A DNA stretch of 32,945 bases from Reyranella massiliensis 521 (GTDB lineage: Bacteria; Pseudomonadota; Alphaproteobacteria; Reyranellales; Reyranellaceae). Shown here piece after piece: positions 1-6,614 of the stretch (position 1 is its first letter; every line of letters starts with the position of its first letter). The stretch is from the NCBI GenBank assembly GCA_945862125.1, contig CAMAYC010000050.1, positions 1 to 32,945 of the forward strand. The letters are read 5' to 3'. Under the pieces are notes generated by a model. It saw nothing but the letters and a program-made list of their open reading frames with translations. It was not told the DNA's origin and searched no databases. The position numbers were made by a program, and so were the translations under genes.

Positions 1-225
1 GACGAGGGCCAGACCCACGCCGGCCGCCCGGCCATCGCCGCGTGGTGGCGCGACACGAAGGAGAAGTACCAGGCCGTCGTGGAGCCGCTGGAGACGCGTG
101 AGAAGGGCGATGTCTCGACGGTCGGCGCCAGGGTGACCGGCCGGTTCCCGGGCAGTCCCGCCATTATCAACTTCGCCTTCCGGCTGAGCGGCGAAGAGAT
201 CACGACGCTCGACATAGGCGCGTGA
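1..225 (+). CDS. NTF2/SnoaL-like protein, C-terminal part
   Basis: This is the last 74 codons of a gene that begins left of the window; the frame is open from base 1 and stops at the TGA at 223-225. The visible part begins DEGQTHAGRPAIAAWW and ends in a beta-strand-rich stretch (ARVTGRFPGSPAIINFAF, then ITTLDIGA). The 'GR.AI..WW' helix followed by paired strands is typical of the small nuclear transport factor 2/SnoaL-like fold, a cone-shaped alpha+beta barrel used by isomerases, dehydratases and binding proteins. No catalytic residue can be assigned, so the substrate is unknown. The next gene is convergent, with 20 bp between the stop codons. Confidence 0.6.
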   Translation, partial: DEGQTHAGRPAIAAWWRDTKEKYQAVVEPLETREKGDVSTVGARVTGRFPGSPAIINFAFRLSGEEITTLDIGA

Positions 226-245
226 GCGGCGAAGTTCTCACAGCT

Positions 246-905
246 TCAGGCCGCGCTGGCGCGAAAAGCCAGCACGTCCCACCACACGCCGTCGGCGTTG
301 AAGACGGAAGGGCGCGCCTTCTCGTAGACCGTCGCGAGGCCGTGGCGGGCGGCCAGCGCGCGGGTCTCGTCCGGGCTCACGTCGAACATGCGCCGGCCGG
401 CCGGCACGGGCCCGTGCCGCAGCGACAGGGTCATCAGCCCGCCCGGCGCGATCAGCTCCGCGACGCAGCTCATGGCCCGTGTGCGCTCGGCCTCGTCGAG
501 ATGCATCCAGACGGCGGTCATCATCACGAGATCGAAACGCTGGTCACGGGCTCGAACGCGGGCAAGCACGTGGGCCAGCTCGGGCAGCGAATCGTCGAGC
601 CATTCGATGGCGGGCGACGGGTGCAGGCGCTGCCCGTGGGCGCGCATCTCGGGCGTCGGCTCAACCGCCAGCACGGAGTGGCCTAACGCGGCCAGGGCGG
701 CGGCATCGCGGCCGGTGCCGGCGCCGATGTCGAGGGCGCGCGCCGGCGCGGCCGGCAGCAGGGGCAGGAGGCCGCGATGGACGTCGGCAAAGGTGCGGCT
801 CTCGTACTGCGTCACCAGCACGTCGGCCGTCTCGCCATAGCCCTGGGTTCCATTGGGGGTTCCATGGGGGGTGCCGCTGGCGCCGCCGGGGTGTCGTCTC
901 GTCAT
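246..905 (-). CDS. class I SAM-dependent methyltransferase
   Basis: The 219-residue protein has a Rossmann-type methyltransferase core. Motif I (ALDIGAGTGRDAAAL, about residues 57-71) binds the methionine moiety of S-adenosylmethionine, an acidic residue follows at the end of strand 2 (VLAVEPT), and a post-I strand with FDLVMMTAVWMHL matches motif IV. The C-terminal part (ELIAPGGLMTLSLRHG) is the usual strand after helix D. The family (Methyltransf_11/25 type) methylates small molecules; nothing here identifies the acceptor. The first 22 residues are low complexity (GTPHGTPNGTQG) and may be a poorly conserved extension, or the true start may lie further in. The gene diverges from the 1096 gene across a 190-bp spacer. 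Confidence 0.8.
   Translation of the reverse strand: MTRRHPGGASGTPHGTPNGTQGYGETADVLVTQYESRTFADVHRGLLPLLPAAPARALDIGAGTGRDAAALAALGHSVLAVEPTPEMRAHGQRLHPSPAIEWLDDSLPELAHVLARVRARDQRFDLVMMTAVWMHLDEAERTRAMSCVAELIAPGGLMTLSLRHGPVPAGRRMFDVSPDETRALAARHGLATVYEKARPSVFNADGVWWDVLAFRASAA
846..881. repeat. three imperfect 12-bp tandem repeats in the methyltransferase N-terminus
   Basis: GGTTCCATTGGG, GGTTCCATGGGG and GGTGCCGCTGGC follow one another without gaps. Read on the minus strand they encode the GT-rich tail of the methyltransferase, so this is a small slippage-prone tract inside coding sequence, in frame in units of four codons. Confidence 0.55.
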
Positions 906-934
906 GGACGCATACTAGGCCCGCAAAGACGGAT

Positions 935-963
935 TTGCAGGTTCAGCAGGAAAATGGTAATAA
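935..963 (+). promoter_or_regulatory. sigma70-type promoter candidate upstream of tandem terminators
   Basis: TTGCAG (935-940) and TAATAA (958-963) are separated by 17 bp, the optimal spacing, in an AT-rich island that stands out from the GC-rich surroundings. Transcription would start near 970, just before three consecutive hairpins. The match is 4 of 6 at -35 and 5 of 6 at -10. It could drive the 1096 gene, a short RNA, or both; this is a sequence match only. Confidence 0.45.
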
Positions 964-997
964 ATATCCTACAACAGGGGCGATGCATCCCCGTTGC

Positions 998-1030
998 GGC
1001 CCGCCCGGAAAACCCCGGCGCGGGCCTTTT
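998..1030 (+). terminator. intrinsic terminator 1 in the leader of the 1096 gene
   Basis: GGCCCGC (998-1004) pairs with GCGGGCC (1020-1026), and the stem continues inward as CCGG/CCGG (1005-1008 with 1015-1018, one bulged C at 1019) around an AAAACC loop. TTTT (1027-1030) follows directly. This is a full GC stem plus U-tract on the plus strand. It would end a transcript of only about 60 nt from the promoter candidate at 935. A smaller hairpin precedes it (GGGG 977-980 with CCCC 989-992). Confidence 0.65.
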
Positions 1031-1053
1031 GCTGACCGCTTCCCGCGATCTCA

Positions 1054-1077
1054 GGCCGCCCTTCCGGGCGGCCTTTT
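1054..1077 (+). terminator. intrinsic terminator 2, 18 bp before the 1096 start codon
   Basis: GGCCGCCC (1054-1061) pairs perfectly with GGGCGGCC (1066-1073) around a TTCC loop, followed by TTTT (1074-1077). It lies between terminator 1 and the Shine-Dalgarno-like TGGAG in front of the ATG at 1096, so plus-strand transcripts from upstream must read through it to express the gene. This placement suggests attenuation, or insulation of the gene from read-through. Confidence 0.7.
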
Positions 1078-1095
1078 CCATTTCTGGAGACCCGC

Positions 1096-2460
1096 ATGAA
1101 CGAGCCCGACAACCAAGGCGCCGTGACCCATGAGTTGCCTGAAATCATCGTTACCCCTGACCCGGCGGAGGAGGCGCCGCCTGCATCGGCGGCCATCGAG
1201 GCACCGGGCGCTGGCGTGCCTTCGGTGGAGCCTCGCGCCGCGCCGCCGCCCGTCGAGGAGCCGCCCATCGTGCGGCACGATCCTTTCGCCTATATGCGCG
1301 GCGCGCCCTGGATGGATCGCCGGCTGAGCCCCTCGGGGCGGGCGGCCTACCTGCTGCGCCGCGAGCTGGAAGCCTTTCCCGTCATCGAAGGCCGCGACCC
1401 CAACCACGCCGACCTCGACGCCATCGTGAAGCGCACGGTCGACTACATCGCGCCCATCCTCAAGCGCGAGCAGGCGACCGACGCGGCCTATGACGAACTC
1501 GAAAGGCAACGCCAGGAGCGGAACGCCAAGGCACGCGCCACAACAATGGCGCCTCCGGTGGCCGCGCCGGCCTGGCCCGGAGGCGTGCAGGCCGCTGTCG
1601 ATGCGGCGAAGACACTCGCGGTAGGTCTCGCGGCGGTGCCGGGCGCTGCGATTGCGTCCGCGGCAGGGGCCGCCGTCGCGCTGTGGCCCAGAAGCCCCGA
1701 CGACGGCACGTTCGAGCTCGGCGAGGCGCTGCGTCTGCGCACGCCGTCCGGCTCCCTGGAGGGCGAGATCGAACGGCGTGTCGGCGACCGCTGGGAGCCG
1801 CTGGGCATCCGCGCGACGCTGAACGGCGGCCAGGGTGCGCGGGGGCTGGTCGACGATGCCGCCGGCTTCGCGCGGGCGGTGGGCGCCGACGTGGCGGGCC
1901 GGCTCGCGGCTCGCGGCGCGATTGGCCTGCCGATCAAGGGCGACTGGCCCGACCGACCCGTCCCGATAGAGATACGGATCGCGGAGTCGGCCGGCGTCGG
2001 GGCGAAGTCAACCGTGCGCGAGGCATCGCAGGCGGACATCGAGAGGTTCTGCCCCAATGTCCCGATCTACGCGCGCATCGGGCAGGAAGCGCTGGAGAAG
2101 GTCCGGGCTGAAACGGGCCTGACAGTGGGACCGGTCGTCGGCACCAAGACGCACAAAGTCATCAAGGATGTCGGGCCGCTCGAATTCGTCGAGGACAGGC
2201 TGAAGGCCATGGACCTCAGGGAAATGCGCCAGGAACTGGCGCTGCTCCATGGCGAACGGAGCTACAGAAAAGGGCACCGGAAGATCGATGTAGTCGAATT
2301 CTACAACAACGACACGGTCTGCATCATTGACTTCAAGACCGGCGGCGCCACCTTCGGGCCGAGCCAGATGAAGGGCTATATCGAGCAGATCATCTGGCAC
2401 CTCGAGGCTCAGGGACTGGGATACAAGCACATCTACGCCGTTCCCATTCACCTCCCCTAG
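1096..2460 (+). CDS. multidomain protein with C-terminal PD-(D/E)xK-like nuclease signature; candidate toxin/effector
   Basis: I do not recognise this 454-residue protein as a named family. What can be seen: a Pro/Ala/Glu-rich N-terminus with an EIIVTPDP motif (residues about 16-60), a charged helical stretch (about 100-150), a hydrophobic Ala/Gly-rich segment (about 162-197) that could insert into a membrane, a beta-rich middle (GTFELGEALRLRTPSGSLEG), and a C-terminal domain. That last domain contains D398 in KIDVVEF, then a strand ending in D412-F-K414, then GYIEQI. A D...(D/E)xK pair on adjacent strands after an acidic helix (GPLEFVEDRLKAMDL) is the arrangement of restriction-endonuclease-fold nucleases. 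A disordered N-terminus, hydrophobic segment and C-terminal nuclease would suit a secreted polymorphic-toxin-like effector. Codons near the 3' end look less GC-rich than the neighbours. The start is the ATG preceded by TGGAG. The toxin role is inference. Confidence 0.45.
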   Translation: MNEPDNQGAVTHELPEIIVTPDPAEEAPPASAAIEAPGAGVPSVEPRAAPPPVEEPPIVRHDPFAYMRGAPWMDRRLSPSGRAAYLLRRELEAFPVIEGRDPNHADLDAIVKRTVDYIAPILKREQATDAAYDELERQRQERNAKARATTMAPPVAAPAWPGGVQAAVDAAKTLAVGLAAVPGAAIASAAGAAVALWPRSPDDGTFELGEALRLRTPSGSLEGEIERRVGDRWEPLGIRATLNGGQGARGLVDDAAGFARAVGADVAGRLAARGAIGLPIKGDWPDRPVPIEIRIAESAGVGAKSTVREASQADIERFCPNVPIYARIGQEALEKVRAETGLTVGPVVGTKTHKVIKDVGPLEFVEDRLKAMDLREMRQELALLHGERSYRKGHRKIDVVEFYNNDTVCIIDFKTGGATFGPSQMKGYIEQIIWHLEAQGLGYKHIYAVPIHLP

Positions 2461-2493
2461 GACGGCCTGCAACCGGTGGTGTGTATCCTCCAG

Positions 2494-2523
2494 ACGGGCG
2501 CACGCTATTATCCGTGCGCCCGT
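2494..2523 (+). other. perfect 11-bp inverted repeat between the effector candidate and its partner
   Basis: ACGGGCGCACG (2494-2504) and CGTGCGCCCGT (2513-2523) form a perfect 11-bp stem with an AT-rich 8-nt loop (CTATTATC). No U-tract follows, so it is not a standard terminator. The loop contains TATTAT, a good -10 hexamer, without a convincing -35. The strong Shine-Dalgarno of the next gene starts 3 bp later. It could be an operator, a partial attenuator or an mRNA-stabilising hairpin setting different expression of the two genes. Confidence 0.55.
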
Positions 2524-2540
2524 GCCAGGAGAGGAGTTCC

Positions 2541-3281
2541 ATGGCCACCGACAAGGAACGCCGCATGTTGATCCGGCCGCTGATGAAACGGCGGCCGGAC
2601 CTTGCTTATCATCGACAATACGTCTTCCTTCGGCCGCTGACGCACTATCTGCTCGGCGTCTATTTCTGCCCGGGCCGATGGGCGAACGAGGTCGAACTGG
2701 CGACGATCGTCATGCCGCTGTTCGGCGGATGGGACTACGTCTACCTCCAAAGCAAGCATGGTCCGAACAAGAGCGGCTTCCCCTTCGAGAAACGGGTTCC
2801 CGGCGATTGGAAGCAAGACCCCGAGGGAACGTCGCAATGGGTCTGCGACTTCATCGAGCACGAGGCGGTACCGGTGCTCGCCCGCCTGACCTCGCCCCAC
2901 GCCCTGGCCACGGAACCGGGTTACCGTGGCTACCTCTGGGATGCCATGCTCGGCGCCTGCTTCGACGGTGATTATGACGAGGCCGAACGTCTCGTCGTCG
3001 ACTATGTCGGCCGGGAGGGAGGCCAGCGCCGGCGCATCGAAGACTATCCGGTCAAGAACTGGCGTAAGCCGGACGAGTACGAGCCGTACTCCATCGCGAT
3101 CGCGACCGAAGCTCACAAGTTCCACGAGGACAGAGATTGGCGTCTGGCCTACCTGGGCAAAGTCCTGCAGACCGACCGCACGCGCGTGCCGGCCCTGCTG
3201 CACGACTGGGAGGCGTTCTCGGTAAAATCCCTCAAGCTCGACAAATACTGGATCAGGACGCCGTTCCCCTGCGAGGGGTGA
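2541..3281 (+). CDS. uncharacterised protein, candidate immunity partner of the 1096 gene
   Basis: The family is not recognised. The start is placed at the ATG at 2541 because a strong Shine-Dalgarno (AGGAGAGGAG) precedes it; an in-frame ATG at 2481 lies within the spacer. The 246-residue product has no signal peptide or membrane segment and is rich in aromatic and charged residues. Its opening (RRPDLAYHRQYVFLRPLTHY, residues about 18-37) resembles small cytosolic proteins whose N-terminal 'LRPLTHYL.G..F' segment folds as a sandwich, as in DUF4304-type proteins, but that is only an impression. The middle holds two helical blocks (WVCDFIEHEAVPVLARL; WDAMLGACFDGDYDEAERL). It lies 80 bp downstream of the nuclease-like gene on the same strand and is also less GC-rich than the housekeeping genes, so an immunity role is the simplest inference; a chaperone/adaptor role is possible. 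Confidence 0.4.
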   Translation: MATDKERRMLIRPLMKRRPDLAYHRQYVFLRPLTHYLLGVYFCPGRWANEVELATIVMPLFGGWDYVYLQSKHGPNKSGFPFEKRVPGDWKQDPEGTSQWVCDFIEHEAVPVLARLTSPHALATEPGYRGYLWDAMLGACFDGDYDEAERLVVDYVGREGGQRRRIEDYPVKNWRKPDEYEPYSIAIATEAHKFHEDRDWRLAYLGKVLQTDRTRVPALLHDWEAFSVKSLKLDKYWIRTPFPCEG

Positions 3282-3402
3282 CGGCAGCGCTTTCGGAAGT
3301 CCGCTGACCCGGGAGGAAGAGAGCGAGGCACGCCGCCGCGGGTCCAGATCGCTGGAGGATGAGGGGCCGTGCTGCGTCAGGTGGGCGTACGGCGTGACGA
3401 GG

Positions 3403-3519
3403 TTTTCCGACACGGCTCGCATTCTTCGACACGCGGGTGTCGGAAAACGGCCGGCGAAAAGCCTTGCCGATCAACGCCTTGAATTTTCCGACAGGATTTT
3501 CCCGACACCGGGGTGTCGG
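3403..3519. repeat. cluster of TTTTCCGACA(C) repeats and hairpins in a 260-bp non-coding spacer
   Basis: TTTTCCGACAC (3403-3413) is matched by its exact reverse complement GTGTCGGAAAA (3437-3447). A second direct copy, TTTTCCGACA, lies at 3484-3493 and a variant with an extra C at 3497-3508. Local hairpins are CGACAC/GTGTCG (3427-3432 with 3437-3442) and CCGACACC/GGTGTCGG (3502-3509 with 3512-3519). The spacer 3282-3541 holds no gene I can support. Just before the cluster, GGAGGATGAGGGGCC (3354-3368) resembles dispersed intergenic repeats of GC-rich alphaproteobacteria. Candidate roles: a repeat family, a multi-site operator, or an mRNA 3' structure. Confidence 0.6.
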
Positions 3520-3541
3520 CATTGGAAGGCTGGTGGCAGGG

Positions 3542-4276
3542 TCACGCCCAGCCGCCGGCGTGCGGCAGGACGTGGCCGGTGATGAACCCCGCGCCGTCGG
3601 AGCACAGGAAGCACACGGTGGCGCCCAGCTCGTCGGACTTGCCGAGCCGGCCGAGCGGGATCTGGGCGGTCATCTTGGCCATCGCCTCGCGGTTGGCGAG
3701 CAGGGCCGGCGGGAAGTAGTCGGGGTTCTCGACGTAGTTGGAGCCCACGGCGTTGACCGTGATGCCGTCGCGGCCGAGCTCCTTGGCCAGCGACGAGACG
3801 AGCCCGTTGGCCGCGGCCCGCGCCGAGACATAGGGCGCGTAGTTGGCGATGCCGCGCAGCGGTGCGGCGGACGAGACGAACACGATGCGGCCGGCCTTGC
3901 GCTTGCGCATCGAGGGGGCCACGAGCTGGGTGAGGTGGAACGGCGCCACAGCCATTGCCTCGAGGGCGGCGCGATAGTCTTCCAGGCGCGCCTCGCCCAG
4001 CGGCGCACGCAGGGCCGGATAGGCGTCGTTGTTGACCAGCGCGTCGATGTGCCCGTGGCGCTTGAGCGCCAGCTCGACCATCGTGGCGGGGTCGGTGGCC
4101 GAGAGCGCATGGGCGCCCTGGAACTGGGTCTCATAGCGCCGCCGCGCGCTCGGGGCCTCGAAGCTGGGGTCGTGGGCGATCACTGTGGCCCCCTGCGCCA
4201 GCGCCACGCGCGTGGTGCCGTGGCCGGCGAACTTCTCGACATTGGTGATCAGGATCACCCGGTCTTTCAGCAGCAT
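3542..4276 (-). CDS. halohydrin dehalogenase-like SDR-fold protein
   Basis: The 244-residue protein has the short-chain dehydrogenase fold but not the dehydrogenase signatures. The NAD-binding glycine motif is replaced by T11-x4-F16-x-G18 (TNVEKFAG). The active site reads S136-x12-Y149-x3-R153, with Arg where dehydrogenases have Lys (YVSARAAANG). These are the two motifs described for halohydrin dehalogenases, which use a Ser-Tyr-Arg triad and a halide pocket instead of NAD(P) to convert vicinal haloalcohols to epoxides and to open epoxides with halide, azide, cyanide or nitrite. A loop with SNYVENPDYFPP (about 179-190) and a C-terminal HAGGWA resemble the corresponding parts of HheC-type enzymes. 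The start has AGAGGA upstream. It is divergent from ubiE by 24 bp. No epoxide hydrolase or haloalkane dehalogenase lies in the window. Activity and substrate are inferred. Confidence 0.8.
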   Translation of the reverse strand: MLLKDRVILITNVEKFAGHGTTRVALAQGATVIAHDPSFEAPSARRRYETQFQGAHALSATDPATMVELALKRHGHIDALVNNDAYPALRAPLGEARLEDYRAALEAMAVAPFHLTQLVAPSMRKRKAGRIVFVSSAAPLRGIANYAPYVSARAAANGLVSSLAKELGRDGITVNAVGSNYVENPDYFPPALLANREAMAKMTAQIPLGRLGKSDELGATVCFLCSDGAGFITGHVLPHAGGWA

Positions 4277-4300
4277 GGCGGTTCCTCTAAGTTGCAGCCC

Positions 4301-5077
4301 ATGACAAACCCACCCGACCCCGGTGCGCAAGCCCCGCCGGCACAGGCGTCCTTCGGCTTTCGCGACGTCCCGGCGTCGGAAAAGGCCGGCATGGTGCGCC
4401 AGGTGTTCGAAAGCGTGGCGCCGCGCTACGACCTGATGAACGACCTGATGTCGGGCGGCGTCCACCGGCTCTGGAAGAACACGCTGGTCGACGTGGTGAA
4501 CCCCCGCCCGGGTGAGAAGTTCCTCGATGTGGCCGGCGGCACCGGCGATATCGCCTTCCGGATATTGAAACGGCAGGGCGAGCGGCCCGATGTCACGGTC
4601 TGCGACATCAATCCGGCGATGCTGGAAGTGGGCCGCGACCGCGCCGTCGATCGCGGGCTCCTGGGCGGCCTCACCTGGACCACGGGCGATGCCGAGGCCC
4701 TGCCGTTCCCCGACCGCTCGTTCGACGGCTACACGATCGCCTTCGGCCTGCGCAACGTCACCGATATCGACAAGGCGCTGGGCGAGGCGCATCGCGTGCT
4801 GAGGCCGGGTGGCCGCTTCTTCTGCCTCGAGTTCAGCAAGGTCACGTCGCCGGCCCTCGGCCGCCTCTACGACACCTACTCGGAGAGGGCATTGCCCTTC
4901 TTCGGCAAGCTCGTCGCCAAGGACGCCGAGTCCTACCGCTATCTGCACGAGAGCATTCGCCGCTTTCCGCCGCAGCGTGAGCTGGCCCAGCGCCTGCGCA
5001 AGGTTGGCTTCGCCAATGTCGCCTGGCGCGACATGACGCTGGGCGTCGTGGCGCTGCATACCGCCTGGCGCATCTAG
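4301..5077 (+). CDS. ubiE: ubiquinone/menaquinone C-methyltransferase UbiE
   Basis: The 258-residue protein methylates the benzoquinol ring carbon (2-polyprenyl-6-methoxy-1,4-benzoquinol step) in ubiquinone synthesis, using S-adenosylmethionine. SAM motif I is LDVAGGTGDIAF (residues 75-86). Family signatures include FGFRDVPASEKAGMV and VAPRYDLMNDLMSGGVHR near the N-terminus, and FGLRNVTDIDKAL with HRVLRPGGRFFCLEFS in the C-terminal half. Length is close to E. coli UbiE (251). The ATG at 4301 is chosen because it includes the conserved FGFRDVP segment; no clear Shine-Dalgarno precedes it. The stop codon is followed immediately by the ubiB ATG. Confidence 0.96.
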   Translation: MTNPPDPGAQAPPAQASFGFRDVPASEKAGMVRQVFESVAPRYDLMNDLMSGGVHRLWKNTLVDVVNPRPGEKFLDVAGGTGDIAFRILKRQGERPDVTVCDINPAMLEVGRDRAVDRGLLGGLTWTTGDAEALPFPDRSFDGYTIAFGLRNVTDIDKALGEAHRVLRPGGRFFCLEFSKVTSPALGRLYDTYSERALPFFGKLVAKDAESYRYLHESIRRFPPQRELAQRLRKVGFANVAWRDMTLGVVALHTAWRI

Positions 5078-6610
5078 ATGCTGCGCGCCCTTCGCAACAG
5101 CTGGCGCCTGCTGCGCATGGCGTTGAGCTTCGCCCGCCACAACGCGCTGTTTCCACTCGAGACGCTGGGCATCGCGCCGGCGCTGATCGCCTGGGCCCGG
5201 CTGTTCGCCCGTCGCCGCGACTCGCGCCGGCCCGGCGAGCGGCTGGCGGCGGCGCTGCAGGAGATGGGACCGTCCTTCATCAAGCTCGGCCAGGCGCTCT
5301 CGACGCGCGCCGATCTGCTCGACGAAGGCGTCGCCGCCGACCTGGGCCGCCTGCAGGATCATCTGCCGGCATTTTCCGGGGCCGAGGCGCGCCGCATCGT
5401 CGAGGGCGAGCTGGGCCAGCCGATCGAGGCATTGTTTTCCAGCTTCGACGACGTGCCGGTCGCCGCCGCGTCGATCGCCCAGGTGCATTTCGCCGTCACC
5501 ACCGATGGCCGTGACGTGGCGGTGAAGGTGTTGCGGCCCGGCATCGAGAAGGCCTTCGAGCGCGATCTCGACCTCTTCTACTGGATCGCCGAACTGGTCG
5601 AGCGCACCCAGCCGCGCTTCCGCCGGCTGAAGCCGGTCGATTCGGTGCGGGCGTTCGCCGACGTGGTGCGGGTCGAAATGGACCTGCGCATGGAAGCCGC
5701 CGCCGCCGAAGAGCTCGGTCTCAATTTTGCCGACGACGCAGGCTACCGTGCACCCACCATCGACTGGGATCGCACCGCTGAGCGCGTGCTGACCCTGGAG
5801 CGGATCGACGGCATTCCAATCGGCGACCGCGACGCCATCGAGGCGGCGGGCCACGATCCCGATGTCGTCATGAAGATCTGCGCCGAGGCGTTCTTCTACC
5901 AGGTTTTCCGTGACGGCTTCTTTCATGCCGACATGCACGGCGGTAACGCCTTCGTCGACCGCGAAGGCCGCATCGTGCCGGTCGACTTCGGCATCATGGG
6001 CCGCATCGACGAAGACACCCGCGGCTATCTCGCCGAACTGCTGGTCGCCTTCCTGCGGCGCGACTATCGCGCCGTCGCCGAGGTCCAGTTCCGCGCTGGC
6101 TACGTGCCGCCCGACCAGTCTCTGGAGATGTTCGCCCAGGCCTGCCGCTCGATCGGCGAGCCGATCTTCGGCAAGCCCAGCCACGACATCTCGATCGCGC
6201 GCCTGCTCGCCCAGCTGCTGCGCGTCACCGAACAGTTCGAGATGACGGTGCAGCCGCAGCTCCTTCTGCTGCAGAAGACGATGCTGATGGCCGAGGGCAT
6301 GGGTACCAAGCTCAACCCCAGGGTCAACATCTGGGAGCTGGCGCGGCCGCTGATCGAGGACTGGATGCGCACCCATTTCGGGCCGCGCGCCACCGTCGGT
6401 CGTGCGGTCGAGGATGTCGCCCAGGCCGTCCGGCGCCTGCCGCGCCTGATCGACAGCCTGCATCTTGTGGTCGAGCACGAGCGCCGCATCGCCGAGCGTG
6501 CCGCCGCGCCGCCACTGCCGGTGTCGGGCCGTTTCTGGCCCCGCATTGGCTTTGCCGAAGTCGTCGCCGTGCTTGCCCTTGTCGCTGCGATCGTCGCGTG
6601 GTGGCACTAG
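5078..6610 (+). CDS. ubiB: ubiquinone biosynthesis accessory kinase-like protein UbiB
   Basis: The 510-residue protein belongs to the UbiB/ADCK (ABC1) atypical kinase family, whose ATPase activity supports ubiquinone biosynthesis at the inner membrane; it was formerly annotated as 2-octaprenylphenol hydroxylase. The family-specific KxGQ motif is K69-L-G-Q72. The Ala-rich nucleotide loop is AAAS (129-132), VAVK supplies the ATP lysine (K150), HADMHGGNAF is the catalytic-loop equivalent, and D303-F-G is the metal-binding motif. A hydrophobic C-terminus (about 489-509) forms one membrane segment, where E. coli UbiB has two, in keeping with its slightly shorter length. The start abuts the ubiE stop with no spacer, so the two are translationally coupled. 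Confidence 0.95.
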   Translation: MLRALRNSWRLLRMALSFARHNALFPLETLGIAPALIAWARLFARRRDSRRPGERLAAALQEMGPSFIKLGQALSTRADLLDEGVAADLGRLQDHLPAFSGAEARRIVEGELGQPIEALFSSFDDVPVAAASIAQVHFAVTTDGRDVAVKVLRPGIEKAFERDLDLFYWIAELVERTQPRFRRLKPVDSVRAFADVVRVEMDLRMEAAAAEELGLNFADDAGYRAPTIDWDRTAERVLTLERIDGIPIGDRDAIEAAGHDPDVVMKICAEAFFYQVFRDGFFHADMHGGNAFVDREGRIVPVDFGIMGRIDEDTRGYLAELLVAFLRRDYRAVAEVQFRAGYVPPDQSLEMFAQACRSIGEPIFGKPSHDISIARLLAQLLRVTEQFEMTVQPQLLLLQKTMLMAEGMGTKLNPRVNIWELARPLIEDWMRTHFGPRATVGRAVEDVAQAVRRLPRLIDSLHLVVEHERRIAERAAAPPLPVSGRFWPRIGFAEVVAVLALVAAIVAWWH

Positions 6611-6614
6611 TCGC

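Noticed and set aside
3437-4300. N-terminal extension of ubiE to an ATG at 3437
   Set aside because: The extra 288 residues run antisense through the dehalogenase-like gene; UbiE homology begins just after 4301.
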